DNA of 64,000 bases from Hemileia vastatrix (Eukaryota > Basidiomycota > Pucciniomycetes > Pucciniales > Zaghouaniaceae), in assembly GCA_030280995.1 (NCBI GenBank), contig JASXTE010000002.1:1511501-1575500 (forward strand), in the 5' to 3' direction. A program made the translations under genes and the position numbers. Under the pieces are notes generated by a model. That model worked only from the letters and a program-made list of their open reading frames with translations. It was not told where the DNA came from and ran no database searches. Position 1 is the first letter of the stretch. Every line of letters begins with the position of its first letter. Positions 1 through 11,340 of this stretch are shown here, in pieces.

Positions 1-286
1 CTTACCTTTCTTAATAATCAATTTCTGTTCAAACTTCTAAAGCTCCTAAATCCCTTTTGATTATTAAGTTGCAACCCTTTGTGAGATTCCTTGAATTTTT
101 GTTTTACTCTACCATATGCTATTTTTCACCTCAAACTTTCCTCAAAGCAGATAATTTATCTTCAACATATCTTTGAATCACTTCTTCAAAATATTCCTCT
201 GTACTTTGAATTAGTACTCAATCACGTTTACCAATCTCACTTACTCAGGAACAACCTCAACCTTGTGAAAAGGCCATCCAGTGACA
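1..286 (+). repeat. 5' LTR of Gypsy element G1 (3' part only)
   Basis: The sequence from base 1 to the GTGACA at 281-286 recurs with many point differences at about 8395-8661. The shared landmarks are CTTACCTTTC at the left, CAACCCTTTGTGAGATT in the middle and CTTACTCAGGAACA near the end. The same sequence lying on both sides of gag-pol remains, with a CA end, makes it the R/U5 part of a 5' LTR whose U3 lies left of the window. The LTRs are clearly diverged, so the insertion is not recent. Confidence 0.75.
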
Positions 287-519
287 GTATAATTTAATTC
301 TCCATAGTTTTCATCTTTGACTCATACTACTACATATTTAGGGGCTAAGTTTAAATGGAACCCATTCAATGCACTTCTCCTATGGGTTCTACTACTAGAG
401 ACCACACTAAGGACAGGCCATCTGTATCTCAACCTATTTCCTGCACTCACTCTCTTGAACCTCTTGAATTAAGGGAACAGGAACATTCAATTCAATCTCT
501 GTAGAGGACATTCCTCAGG

Positions 520-1540
520 ATTTCAAAGATTCTAGTGAGGAGGAAGAAGAAGGCAAGGATAAAATTCACAAGGCACAAGTGGCCAGGAATACCAACCCTT
601 TGGGCCAAACCTCTGAGCCTGGTCCAACTACTTCATTGGAAGAGTTCATGAAATTATTAGTAAAGTCAATTTCAAATACTGATCCTTCTGATGGCTTCAA
701 ATTCAAAACTACCTCAATGAAATATCTGGATAAATTTGATGGAGAACATCCTGACAGATTGCAACCTTTTTTGAAAACCTGAAAATTATTGTTCCACAAT
801 GACCCTTAAACATTTAATACAGATTTTTCCAAGGTAATTTATGCCTCACCATTCCTATATGGGAAAGAATCACAATAGTTTGAACCATAATTGCTCATGC
901 TTTCTTTTACAGAAACCCATTTGCTCATTAATAATTGGGAGAGATTCAAAGATCAACTCTTTACATTGTTTGGTGATCCCAATAAAACCAATAATGCCAA
1001 AATTGAATTAGAGTTCCTCCTTTTCAGGAACAATAATGGTAAAGCTTCTGAATATATCTCAAACTTCGGGGCTCTACAAACTTGAGTAGGTTTGAATGAT
1101 GCAGCCCTAAAGTATCATTTCAAAAAGGGACTTCCTTTGAGTATTCTTGACCAACTAAACCTTCATGGTCAAAAAATGACAAACTTAACAGATCTCATGG
1201 ATAGGGCCCTCAAACTAGATGGCCTTCACCAAGGCCCTCTTCAAAAAAAAGTGTCATGCCAGTAAATCTCACTGTTAAAACTTTCAATCCAGAACTTATT
1301 CAAATCATCCTCATTTCAAACTAAACCCAATCAAAAGGGTAAGGAAAAGGCTCAATCCAAAATCTCAACCCCAGGAAATATCAGTAAGGTATTAGATCCA
1401 AAAGGAGAATTAAAAGAAGCTGAGAGGAAATGAAGAGAAGATAATGGGTTGTGTATGTATTGTGGGGGTAAAAATAAGTTGTATTAATGTGATAAATTGA
1501 AGGATAGAGAAGATAATGGTTCCAAGTCAAAAAACTAGTG
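520..1540 (+). pseudogene. Gypsy G1 Gag, decayed
   Basis: Translated pieces read as a Gypsy Gag in more than one frame: a segment with KYLDKFDGEHPDRLQPFL (from 720), a capsid-like stretch with LFGDPNKTNNAKIELEFL (955-1020), then LNLHGQKMTNLTDLMDRA (about 1160-1205). This order matches the retrotransposon capsid domain of chromodomain Gypsy elements. A possible zinc knuckle remnant (CMYCGGKNKLY, then C) lies near 1453-1490 but has a stop and lacks the His. Several stops and frameshifts make it non-functional. Confidence 0.7.
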
Positions 1541-1640
1541 AATCATTTTCTTGTGTGCAAATTAAACTATTTTATCTCCCAGTGAAAAGAGCCTCCATGT
1601 CCTAAGGACTGGAGTTTCCCTAAACCATTTGAGACTAATT

Positions 1641-2148
1641 CTTTTCAAGGAGGATATTCCCTTCAGTTGTTTTTAAAGACTCTGGAGCTTCAATTTCACT
1701 TATCAGTTTATCTTTTGCTGAAAAACTTAAGTTGACATTTGTAGACATTGACCAAATTCCAATTTATCTGGTTGAATCAGAGGAATCCAGATACTGGTTT
1801 AGTAAGAAAGTTTTATGGGTTTTCAACTTTCTGAATTTTCACTCCTTCAGGCAGGAATTAATAGTCTTGGATGCTTCAGAGATGGATAATACCATTCTTG
1901 GTCATGACTTCTTACAGCATTGGAACCCTGTAATTGATTGGTCACAGGGATTGATCATCCCTCATTCTAAGTATATTTCTGATTCATCAATGCAGTTGAA
2001 TAGGGAGTTAAACAGCTTGCCTGAGCAAGTCCTGCTAGAGGACTCCTCTCTTCCAGATGTATTGCAAGCATCTTATATTTCTTTAAAAAAGCACTTGGGT
2101 AACCATTCTAGCTCAAATACTTACTTTACTCAAAGAGGATTCCAATAG
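1641..2148 (+). pseudogene. Gypsy G1 aspartic protease and linker
   Basis: The retroviral-type aspartic protease motif D-S-G-A is encoded at 1678-1689 (FKDSGASISLIS). About 65 codons later comes the ILGHDFLQHWNPVIDW motif typical of the second half of Gypsy proteases. The reading frame stays open from 1732 to 2148. It follows Gag remains and precedes reverse-transcriptase remains, the usual Gypsy order. Confidence 0.75.
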
Positions 2149-2164
2149 CCTCAAAGTAATCAAT

Positions 2165-2967
2165 CTTTTCTCTCTAAATTCAGGTATACTAAGAACATAT
2201 TCAAAATGTCAAAACGGTTCTTATTTTCCTTCAAGAACAAGGTCTCTATGATGAGCACACTAAATGTGAATTACATCTAAAATTTATTGAATTTTTGGGT
2301 TTTACAGTGTCCACTAATGGTTTAGTCATGGATGATATAAAGGTTCAAAAAGTTTTGTAATGGCCTGAGTCAACAACTCTAAAATCCTTACAGGGGCTAT
2401 TAGGTTTTGAGAGTTTCTATTGAATATTTATAAAAGATTACTCTAAAAATATTAAAAATCTTACTTCTAATCTTAAAAAAAAGATACTCTTTTTGTCTTC
2501 ACAGAAATAGCACAAAAAGAATTCAAAGCATTGAAAGCTGCATTCACCACAGCTTCAAATCTTTGATATTTTGATCCTAAATCCTTGAAGATAGTCAAAA
2601 CAGATGCTAGAAATTATGCTAGAGCAAGGGTAATATCCCATTTAAATCCTAAAACAAATTTTTTTTCATCCTGTTGAATTTGAATCACTCAAACTTATAG
2701 AAGCAGAACTAAATTATGAAATTCATGATAAAGAATTACTAGCTATTGTTCATTTTATTAAAAAAATGGTGTTCTTTTCTTCTCAGTCTTAATAGCTATT
2801 TTCAAATTTTAACTGATCATAATGCTTTGAAAAACTCCATGTCTTCCAAAGTACTAACTAGACATCAGGCTACGTGGGATGAGCTCTTATCTAAATTTTA
2901 TTTTACTATTACCTACCACCCTGGAAAAAATTGTGTACTTCCAGATATTTTATCACATCAGGACTAA
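2165..2967 (+). pseudogene. Gypsy G1 RT C-terminus and RNase H
   Basis: Only the RT end is present. Across frames one reads VLIFLQEQGLYDEHTKCELH, then EFLGFTVSTNG and LQGLLGFESFY, the RT thumb and connection motifs. The fingers, palm and catalytic Y-x-D-D box are missing: the sequence jumps from the post-protease linker to the thumb near 2182, a deletion of roughly 500 bp against a standard element. RNase H follows with [13 protein letters not shown] and LTDHNALK (about 2815), ending in HPGKNCVLPDILS (2920-2955). Many stops; non-autonomous. Confidence 0.8.
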
Positions 2968-3120
2968 TTTTACCTGAAGCAGGAGGAGGCATTTTCTGAT
3001 AAAAATTCAGCAAATGTAAACTCAATTTTCAATGAATCAATGTTAATGACTCATCAACTTAATTTGATGACAACAAAATCAATTCAAAATCCACTATCCA
3101 ACATTTGAGAAGCTCAGTCA

Positions 3121-3451
3121 ATGGACGATTATTGTTTGGGGATTAAAGAAAAAATAATCTCAAACCAAGGGGCCAAGAGATTCAGTATAGAGTCAGGTCT
3201 GTTAGTCTTCAAAGGTAGAGTTTTAATACCTGAAAATAAGGATATAAGATTATGGATTTTTAATAGTAGAAATGATTCACCATTAGCTGGTCATTTTGGT
3301 GTTGATAAAACTTACCATTTAATAGTGAGAGATTTCTTTTGAACAGGAATTACCAGGGAAATCAAGGCCTTTATTAAAGCCTTTTATGAGTGTAATAGGA
3401 ATAAGATACCTTGACACAAGAAGTATGGGTTGCTTCAGCCACTTCCAATTC
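3121..3451 (+). pseudogene. Gypsy G1 integrase, zinc-binding N-terminal part
   Basis: This segment encodes an H2C2 integrase zinc finger: AGHFGVDKTYHLI supplies the two His, and after FFWTGITREIKAFI comes a C-N-R-N-K-I segment in which the second Cys has been lost. A stop replaces the Trp in FFW (TGA at about 3340). It ends with KYGLLQPLPI at 3420-3450, exactly where the solo LTR is inserted; the reading continues at 4952 with PSKPWESIPMDFI. Confidence 0.8.
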
Positions 3452-4946
3452 TGTAGGCCTGGATATCCCCAGGACTGAGTAAAAACTACTTATAAATTAT
3501 GTTAAACACATGGACTATACATAGGAGCAATGAATAAAAGTACACAAATTGTATACATAAGTAAAAATTATGATAAAATACAATATATGCCATTATAACA
3601 CCTTAAATACATACATATAACTGCCTTTTATAAGTCTTATGTACTTAATATTAAGTCAGAATATGATAGGGTAGTCTTAAGAGCCTTAAATATAAGGCTA
3701 CATAATTTTTAAGTGGACTTAAAGCTGTTGTTTTCATTGTTTTATGTGAAAAACAAGAAATGCACTTTAAATCACTTAAAAGTTGAATATATGCACTATA
3801 AATTTAATAATATTAAAAAAATGCCTTGACAGATCAATTAGTCTTAATTAGGACTATTGATTTGGCTACTAAAATGCATAAAAATAACACTTTTCAAATT
3901 TGGTGTTTTTATGCCAGAAATGGGTTCTGTGTACTGGTCACATACTGCCTGCATTTTTCTTGTGTGAATAGCTTCATTTTTAGAAAAGTTAGCTTTTCCA
4001 CACAATAATTACCCCACATTCTACACCCACTGTGGGGAAACATGCTAAAATAGGCAACAGGTGCTTATTTAGTGTCCTAATTTAATTATAGGTGCATTGA
4101 CCTTATTATATGCACTAATTTCATTAATAACCTCAAGCTTGGCCCCTTTAATTCACTAAAACGCTTAAACTCTCCTAAATTATTCAAGGATTTACCCATG
4201 CAAGCACCTGCCAAGGACTGAATTTAGTTACCCCACATCTCATGCCCTTTTTTTGGGGTTTTCAGTGGTTTCTCAGTCAATATTGGTTAAATTTTGGATG
4301 GGGATTTCATGTAGTTTACTGTCATAATTAGCCCCATCATTTCCAATGTTTATCCCCCTTAATATTTTGTAATAATTAGTGTTATTATTTCTCTTTTTAG
4401 TCTTTTATTTTAAGGTGTTACACACATAAACTCTCTTTTTGCTTACTCTTTATTTTTGATGGATTATCCCTATTACTACAGGATTTTGGAGGGTGATATC
4501 ATTCTAATTATGTTATTGGTAACTCTTTATGTTGTTGGACAGGTGTATTAGCTGGAATGAGGCATCATTAGCTTTGTATAGAGCTGGTAAATCAAGGGGT
4601 TCATTGAAGGAATTATTGAGTATATAAGGAAGGGTTTTTTGGTCTTGTTTTCTACATTCTTTATCATTACAATCAAAATATATAACCAATACAATTACAA
4701 TACATATAAATAGTACTTATAAATTTTTTGATTAGTATCTGAATTATTACATCTAATTTTCTACCAACTATAAGATTGTAAGCTATATATAATTAGTGAG
4801 ATTTAAATTACTGAGACCCTTATATTGAGTTATATTTTAATAATTATTGGATTTGTACTACAGTATTCATATAGGACCATAATAATTTTCTAGAAAACTG
4901 ACTATTCAAGCTATTTCATGTCTCTGTACTTGATCTCAGCCTGACA
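3452..4946 (+). mobile_element. Solo LTR inserted in the G1 integrase
   Basis: It starts TGTAGGCCTGG and ends CAGCCTGACA, so it has TG...CA ends with a short inverted terminal match (TGTCAGGC type). Flanks are AATTC on the left (3447-3451) and GATTC on the right (4947-4951), a 5-bp target duplication with one difference. Removing it rejoins the integrase as LPI + PSKPWESI. The TATCCCCAGGACTGAGTA start motif also begins the LTRs at 13394, 21963 and 28393. A TATA-like GAGTATATAAGG lies near 4618. Length 1495 bp, longer than the other copies, so a different subfamily. Confidence 0.85.
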
Positions 4947-4951
4947 GATTC

Positions 4952-6011
4952 CCTCTAAGCCATGGGAATCAATTCCAATGGATTTCATTTCTCAATTACC
5001 TCTGTCAGATAATTTCAATTCTATATTAGTCATGGTTGATAGATTCTCTAAAATGTCTATTTTTATTAAAACTAATACTAGTGCAACTGCAAAATGTTTA
5101 GCTAAATTATTTCTAGAATATGCATTTTCTAAACATGGCTTACCTACTAATATTATTTCAGACAGAGGCTCCCTGTTTGTTTCTACTTTCTGGACTCAAC
5201 TTTGTTGACAATTAAACATTACAAGGAACCTTTCTACAGCCTATCATTCTGAAAAAGACGGGAAAACCAAAATAATTAGCCAAATCCTCCAATAATATCT
5301 TCAAATGTATGTAAATTATCAACAACACAATTGCACCACATGACTACCATTGGCTGAATTTGCTTATAACAACTTGACACATTCTTTGAAAAAACAATCA
5401 ATGAATAAAATCCTTTATTTAATCCAATTAATGTAGGAATTAATCATCCTGCTGAAAATTATCTTCAAAACATTTCACAACTTCAAGACAAACTCCAAGC
5501 TAACCTTGAGGCAGAAAATCAAAGGTATAAGGAAAAGACCAACAAACATCAACAATCTGCTCCACTTTTTAAACCAGGAAATAAAGTATGGCTTGCCTCT
5601 ATAAATATTCAAACAATTTGACCATCAAAGTAACTATCTGAAAAGCACTTGGGTCCATTCAAAATCAACACCAAAGTCTCTAAAAATGCATTTTGACTCA
5701 AGTTACCTTTAAAATGGCATTCAATTCATCCTGTTTTTCTGGTATCTCTTCTGGAACTGGCTCAAGAAATATACCCAGGCAAGAAATGACAACCTCCGGA
5801 AGCAGTTGAAGTAGAAGATCATCTAGAGTGGGAAGTAAGTCGGATTCTTGATTCAAGAAGGCACAAGGTGAAACTTCAACAGCTCATAAAATGGGAAGGC
5901 TACCTCATTGACTCAAATAAAACATCTTGGGAACTGGCCATCAATGTTTCAAAATGTCCCAAAGTTTTAAAATCTCTTCATATAAAATATCCACAAAAAC
6001 CTAAACAGTAA
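4952..6011 (+). pseudogene. Gypsy G1 integrase core and chromodomain
   Basis: The integrase core starts PSKPWESIPMDFISQLP (first Asp near 4978). The second Asp lies in ISDRGSLFVS (about 5155-5185), and the Glu region is degenerate near 5250-5290. The C-terminus reads DHLEWEVSRILDSRRHK and QLIKWEGYLIDSNKTSWE (about 5815-5930), a recognisable chromodomain with its KWEGY aromatic motif, then a stop at 6009. Chromodomains on Gypsy integrases direct insertion to heterochromatin in known families. Several stops and frameshifts are present. Confidence 0.85.
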
Positions 6012-7300
6012 ACTTTTAAAACATTATTTTTTCTATATCAAATTTTAAATTTTCATATATTTTTCTTTTTCTTTCATCTCTTTTTTTTAAAACCCTAAAT
6101 AATTAAAATCAACATAAATTAAAATTAAAATTTAAATAAACTAATATTAAAATCAAAATAAAATAAAACTAAAATAAAATTTAGTGAATTTATATAAATA
6201 AATCCAAAATAAATTAAATAAAACGCAAACCAAAATTTCTTTTCTCAAAATTTTATTACACCAAATTACATTTTTATTTCTTTTCAATTTCTTCTTTATT
6301 TTTTCTACAACTGCAACTCAATCTCAATTAAATCTTTTATTTCTAAAACTTCAATTCAACCTAAATTTTTTTATTATATTTTATTTTGTTTTTTATTCTA
6401 TCTAAAAAAGTTAATAAATCATCAAAATCTTCACAAAAAAACTCAAAACCATCTTATTTCTCAATTATCCTCAAACCTGAAATCCTTTTTCTTTTCTTCT
6501 ATAAAATTTCATTTCTACAATGCATTTCTTTCTTTTAAAATTTTCTCTAAAACAGCATTTTTTTCTTTTCTCTCTTCTTTTTATCTGAACTACTAAAATT
6601 CAAATTATAAAACTTCAAAATAAAATAAATTTAAATAAAATAAACTAAATAGCATAAAACTAAATTTTCTTTTCTGTCAATCTCAATTTTCTCTTTTTCT
6701 TTTAAAATAAATAGATTTTCAATCAAATAAACAGAAAAATAAATTTAAAAAAATATTCAAGACAAAACTATATAAAATCTTTATTTTTATTTTTCTTTCC
6801 TTCTATTTCAAAATTCTTTTTTTTATTTTCCTTTGAATCAAATCTTTCATTTTTTCTGCCACCTTTCAAATCTATTTTCTACCCTTTTCAAATACCTATT
6901 CTTCTTCAATGTCTATGAACTATTTGGCTACATAATAAGAAGCAGCATCAACAATCCCATCAAGTTTGTAACAAAGTTTTTTTGAAAAAAGTGGTCCTGC
7001 AAGCCTGATCAGGATTCTTTGACCACACCTGATTCAAATCAATCCCCTCAGTAAATTTTTTTACAACAGGTTTGGGATTTTAAATCCTTGAAGGGCCAGC
7101 TTTAATTGGTTGCTTGACTTCTGGTTGAGGCTTGACAATGGGGGTGGCTACTGGTTTGACAGGCAATTCTTCAAGGACTTCACCCTTATAAAACAAAGAA
7201 TTAGTTAGCTACTAAATCAAAAACAACCTAAAACTAAAAACACTTACTTCAAACTCAGGATATACTTCAATGAATAAAGTAGGTTTGGTGGCCTCAACTA
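6012..7300. other. AT-rich 3' untranslated region of G1
   Basis: No gene seen. The stretch is extremely A/T-rich with many A- and T-runs (TAAAATAAA-type strings) up to about 6890. From 6900 base composition becomes more mixed and leads into the antisense ORF. It lies between the integrase stop and the 3' LTR, so it belongs to the long 3' region of G1. Confidence 0.6.
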
Positions 7301-7301
7301 C

Positions 7302-7733
7302 CTATACTGCCTCATCATCTTCATCTTCAAAAATCAGTTGATGTACTTTTGTGGTAAGAGATACCTCAACTACCTGATATGACCCATCTTTGACGAGTTC
7401 ATCAACCTCATCTTCTTGGGCCATTGGCTGCTTCCCAATATTAAGGGCAGCCACCCAACCTGAAATCACTTTCCTCTCCTCCTGATTAAGTGTGTCATTG
7501 GCACCATCCACCACCCACTCATTTTTGACAGGAACCTCCCATATGTCCTTGACAATGGCCTTATCCTTAACAATTGACCAAATTTTGGTTGAAGTGAAAC
7601 ACCCTTCTGTGACTGCATTATTATTTAATGCATCAAAAGACACCCAATGACATTGACAAAACTCACACTTCTTGAAAGGCCCTCAAAAAGCTGCACTCTC
7701 CAAGCAAAACAAGTCCATAGCTACATAAGCTGT
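7302..7733 (-). pseudogene. Antisense ORF in the G1 3' region, Cys-rich N-terminus
   Basis: On the minus strand one frame reads from about 7733 (AMDLFCLESAAF), crosses one TGA, continues GPFKKCEFCQCHWVSFDALN and then stays open to 7302, about 144 codons in all. The continuous part (7302-7643) has no ATG at its left edge, so a start upstream of the TGA is more likely. A C-x2-C-x-C-H cluster suggests a small metal-binding module; the rest is acidic (PMAQEDEVDELV). A TATAAAA-like box lies upstream on the same strand near 7900. I do not recognise the product. It is oriented against gag-pol, between integrase and 3' LTR. Confidence 0.4.
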
Positions 7734-8184
7734 GCAAGCTTCCTTGAACTGTCACAGGGGTGAGGAGGAGTGGTAGTCAGATCCTGCTGTTCAAGCATGA
7801 AAAAATTATATTATTTTTTGATCTAAAACTTTTTTTAAATTTTCAAGAAATAAAGGAGATAAAATTAATGAAGAGTTCTCACTCTCAACTGAGCTCCCAT
7901 TTTATACCTGGGAATCTATGACGTGCCACATGACACTCAAACTAAATTTCAATCTTTTTAATCCATAATTTAGTACAAAAATCCATATATGAAGTGCAGA
8001 AGCAACATCTACATAGCAGCTGAATTTTCCCTTTTTGTGTCTTGATTCAAACGTGCTATCTAAATTATAAATGTAAATTAGTTAATCATATGCTTATATT
8101 TTCAATCTTAAGTGAATGTGTGGTGTATTAGTGCTATGGTCAATGGTATATTATAAATGTGGACTATTGTGTATCTGAGGGTAA

Positions 8185-8661
8185 TTAATGCTCTTTGAGT
8201 AGAAAGAGGAGCATGGTTAAAGGATATGTGGATTATATTGGAGGATCAGTGATAAAGTACAGACAGTTTATTAAAGAAGTCAATGTGAGGTGAAGCTATC
8301 TATATAATTGGGTGGTTTTGGTTTGACATTCCTTAGAATTAAATTATAATATTGTTGTGATAGTAGTTGAATTTATATAAAGCTATTATTGTTTCTTACC
8401 TTTCTAAATAATCAATTTCATTCAATCTTAAATTCCTAAATCTTTCTTTGATTTTTAAGTTCCAACCCTTTGTGAGATTAACCTGAATATTTAGTGTCCC
8501 TTTAGAATTACATTACTATTCATCTCAAAATTATCTCAAAGAAGTATTAATTTATCTTTTACATATCTTCAAACCACTTCCTTGAAGTAGTCCTCAATTA
8601 TCTTTTCGATATCACTTACTCAGGAACACCATTGACCTTGTTCCAAGGCTGTCCGGTGACA
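8185..8661 (+). repeat. 3' LTR of Gypsy element G1
   Basis: The right 267 bp match the LTR remnant at 1-286 and end CCGGTGACA at 8661. The left boundary is an estimate: a GAGGGTAATTAATG at about 8178-8191 looks like the polypurine tract to LTR junction of related elements here. A TATA-like CTATCTATATAATTGG near 8297 would be the LTR promoter. Immediately after 8661 a different Gypsy RT resumes in the middle of its domain. Confidence 0.65.
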
Positions 8662-9250
8662 TGGACCAGGGGAAAGTAAAGGTAGTAAAAGAGTGGCCAA
8701 CACCAGCATCAGTAAAGGAGCTCCAGTCATTTTTAGGCTTTGAAAATTTTTACCTTAATTTAAAACTATTCCCACATTTTCCAACCATTGAATGAGCTCA
8801 CAAAGAAAGAAGCTAAATTCAATTGGAAGAGTAGCCAACAAAATGCCTTTGACTAACTGAAAATACAATTTGTGACAGCCCCTATTATTTCAATCACAGA
8901 CTTACTAAAGCCATTTGTTCTGGAATGTGACTGCTCAGACTTTGCACTAGGCATGAAATTGAACTATGAAATATATGATAAGGAGCTATTGGAATTTGTA
9001 GAAGATTTATGCACCTGGCACCACTATTTGGAAGAAGGACTACACTTTTTAAAAGCTATTATCTACAAAGATCACAAAAACTTTTAAACCTTCCAGACTA
9101 CAAAAATGTTGAATCACCAGAAAGAGGGCTGGGATGAAATTCTAAGTAGCATTAATTTATTTTTCAATTTCAACCAGGGAAGAAAAGTGGAAAACCTGAT
9201 GCACTATCATGATGCCCTGACTTGTGCCCAACACCAAAATAGCTGGATAC
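8662..9250 (+). pseudogene. Gypsy G2 RT C-terminus and RNase H
   Basis: It opens directly with [20 protein letters not shown] and SFLGFENFY, the end of a Gypsy RT, so G1 was inserted inside G2 and the left half of G2 lies outside the window. RNase H follows: FVLECDCSDFALG (about 8925), then LNYEIYDKELLEFVEDL. Between them about 35 residues normally present in the RNase H fold are missing, an in-frame internal deletion near 8955. YKDHKNF marks the next conserved block. Stops occur at about 8795, 8850 and 9085. Confidence 0.8.
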
Positions 9251-9299
9251 TATTGGTGAAACCTTGTTGAAGGGAGATGTAGAAGAGGGGGTAATCCTA

Positions 9300-10788
9300 G
9301 ATGAGGTGGAGTTGGCCAATGATGATTTGATGGAATGGGTAAAGAAGTGACAGGAAAAGGATGAGGGAGTGCAAGAGCTGGTGAAGGCACTGTTATCTAA
9401 GTTGGTATTGGTAATGAAAGGATTGGAGGAGTATCACCTGGAAGGGGATGTTCTGCATTGGAATGGGAGGATAGTGGTGCCAAATGATGAAGATCTCAAG
9501 AGGCAGGTGGTCAAATCAAGCCATGACCTCCCAATGGAAGGAAACCCAGGACCTCTGGAGATGGTGGAGCTGGTAAATTGCAACTTTTACTGTAAGTCCA
9601 TGAAGGCATACATCCAGCACTATGTAGTGGAATATGACTCTTTCCAGAGGAAAACATTCAGCCCAACATCTATGCCACTAACCCTGTTAAGCATAACCAA
9701 GAATCCATGGAAGGAGCTATCTTATGACCTTATAGTGGAGTTAAACAAGTCTCAAGGAAATAATGCTATCCTCACAGTAGTTGAACACTGCAACAATATG
9801 TAACACTTTTTCCCCACCACTACAAAGTTTACATCAGAGGCTATTGCAGAATTGATGGTGGTGCAAATCTGGAAGTTACATGGATATTTTGAAAGTATAG
9901 TATCAGACAAGAAAATAACTTTTAAATCTAAGTTGTTGAAGGCAATGTATGAGCAACTGAAAATCAAGCTCATTCTTTCAAAAGCATGGCATCTGTAGAC
10001 TTATGGGTATTCTGAGATAGCGAATAAGGAAATTTAACAATACCTACACTTTTTCATTAACTATCAGGAAGATTATTAGGTGCAGCTGCTACCATTTGCT
10101 GAACTCTCATTCAAAAACCAGACACATGTGGCAAATGGCATGTCACCTTTCTATTCCAAACATGGATACAACCCAAAATTCTTGATTGGTACCCCATCAA
10201 TGTTGCAATTTCCAGAAGCTGAAGAACAGATTCAGGAAACACTGATTATACGTCAGGAATTTGAACCAGCACTCAATTTATCCCAAAAGCTTATGAAGTG
10301 CCACCATGACCAAGGGACAAATCAACATCAGATGCTACATGCAGGTGAAAAGGTTTGGATAAGCTCAAAATTACTTTCTACACTAAATTCAAGTGCTTAA
10401 CTAGATCACCAGAAGGTGGGCCTGTCTAAGATCAAGTGCAAGATATCTGACTCAGAATACAAATTGGAGCTACTAATTTCAATGAGACAAGTGCACCCAG
10501 TGTTCAATATCTCATTGCTCACAAAGAACCAAGAAGATACAATAACAGGACACCCAGAAGAACCACTGGCACCAGACTACATAGGAAATGAAAAAGAGTT
10601 TAAAGTAGAAAGGGTTATTTCTAAGCAGGTGTATGTACAGGGGGAAAGTTCAGTACATGGTGTACTGGAAAGGCTATGGAGTATGGGATAGGTCTTTGGA
10701 ACCAGTAGAGAGTTTAGGTAATGCTAAGGGGATGTTGAAAGAGTTTGAAAAGAAGGGTGGGAGAAAGGAAGGGTAAAAGTAGGGGTAA
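9300..10788 (+). pseudogene. Gypsy G2 integrase with C-terminal chromodomain
   Basis: The zinc-finger block near 9510-9650 keeps the first His (SSHDLPMEGNPG) but has Asn where the second His is usual and Y-D-S-F-Q where C-D-x-C-Q is usual, so it cannot bind zinc normally. The core has SYDLIVELNKSQG (first Asp, about 9722), IVSDKKITFKS (second Asp, about 9900) and YGYSEIANKEI. The C-terminus carries VERVISKQVYVQG and, after a frameshift near 10640, YMVYWKGYGVWDRSLEPVES: a chromodomain. Stops at about 9803, 10036, 10077 and 10400 make it a pseudogene. Confidence 0.85.
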
Positions 10789-11340
10789 TGTTAGTATTTG
10801 GGTTGAGAGGCAAGGAGGAGGAGCACAATGGGTGCTATGTATTTTAATAGGCAGGAGAGAGTGAAATTGAATAAGAGGGTCTTATGGGGAAAGCACTGTG
10901 GGGAGTTCCTCATTGGACAGCTTATATAGTAATCCAGTTACTTCTTAGTCTCAAAAAAGCTGTAACCCTTGCTTTTGGAAGCCCCAAAATAGTCAGTCTA
11001 GTTAGTCTCACTGCTTTATCAGAATAGAAAGTCCCATATTAGGCTAGTGTAAGCCCTTTTAGGTCCTAAAAGTGATATAGAGATAATGGTGGTTGGTGAT
11101 GGAGATGATGAGAGCTTGGTAGGGTAGGTACACTTTTTACAAGAAGAAAGAAGAAAGGAAAGATGAGATGAGGGATACAATGAGAGAGTAAGCAATTTAG
11201 GAAACAAGGAGAGGAAGTGAGAAAGTTTCAGGCCTGAGTCACTGTAAGAGGTAGAAATAAGTCTTATTAGAAGAAATAAGGTCTGAATAGAACTAAACTA
11301 AGGTCAGGTATAATATTATAATATAAAATCTCACACTATT
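10789..11340 (+). repeat. Probable 3' LTR of Gypsy G2
   Basis: A purine tract AGTAGGGGTAA at 10778-10788 directly follows the chromodomain and is followed by TGTTAGTATTTGG, the usual layout of polypurine tract then LTR start. A TATATAG box near 10925 would be its promoter. The right end is not certain; AATCTCACA near 11328-11336 is a candidate. No second copy is in the window to confirm it. Confidence 0.5.
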
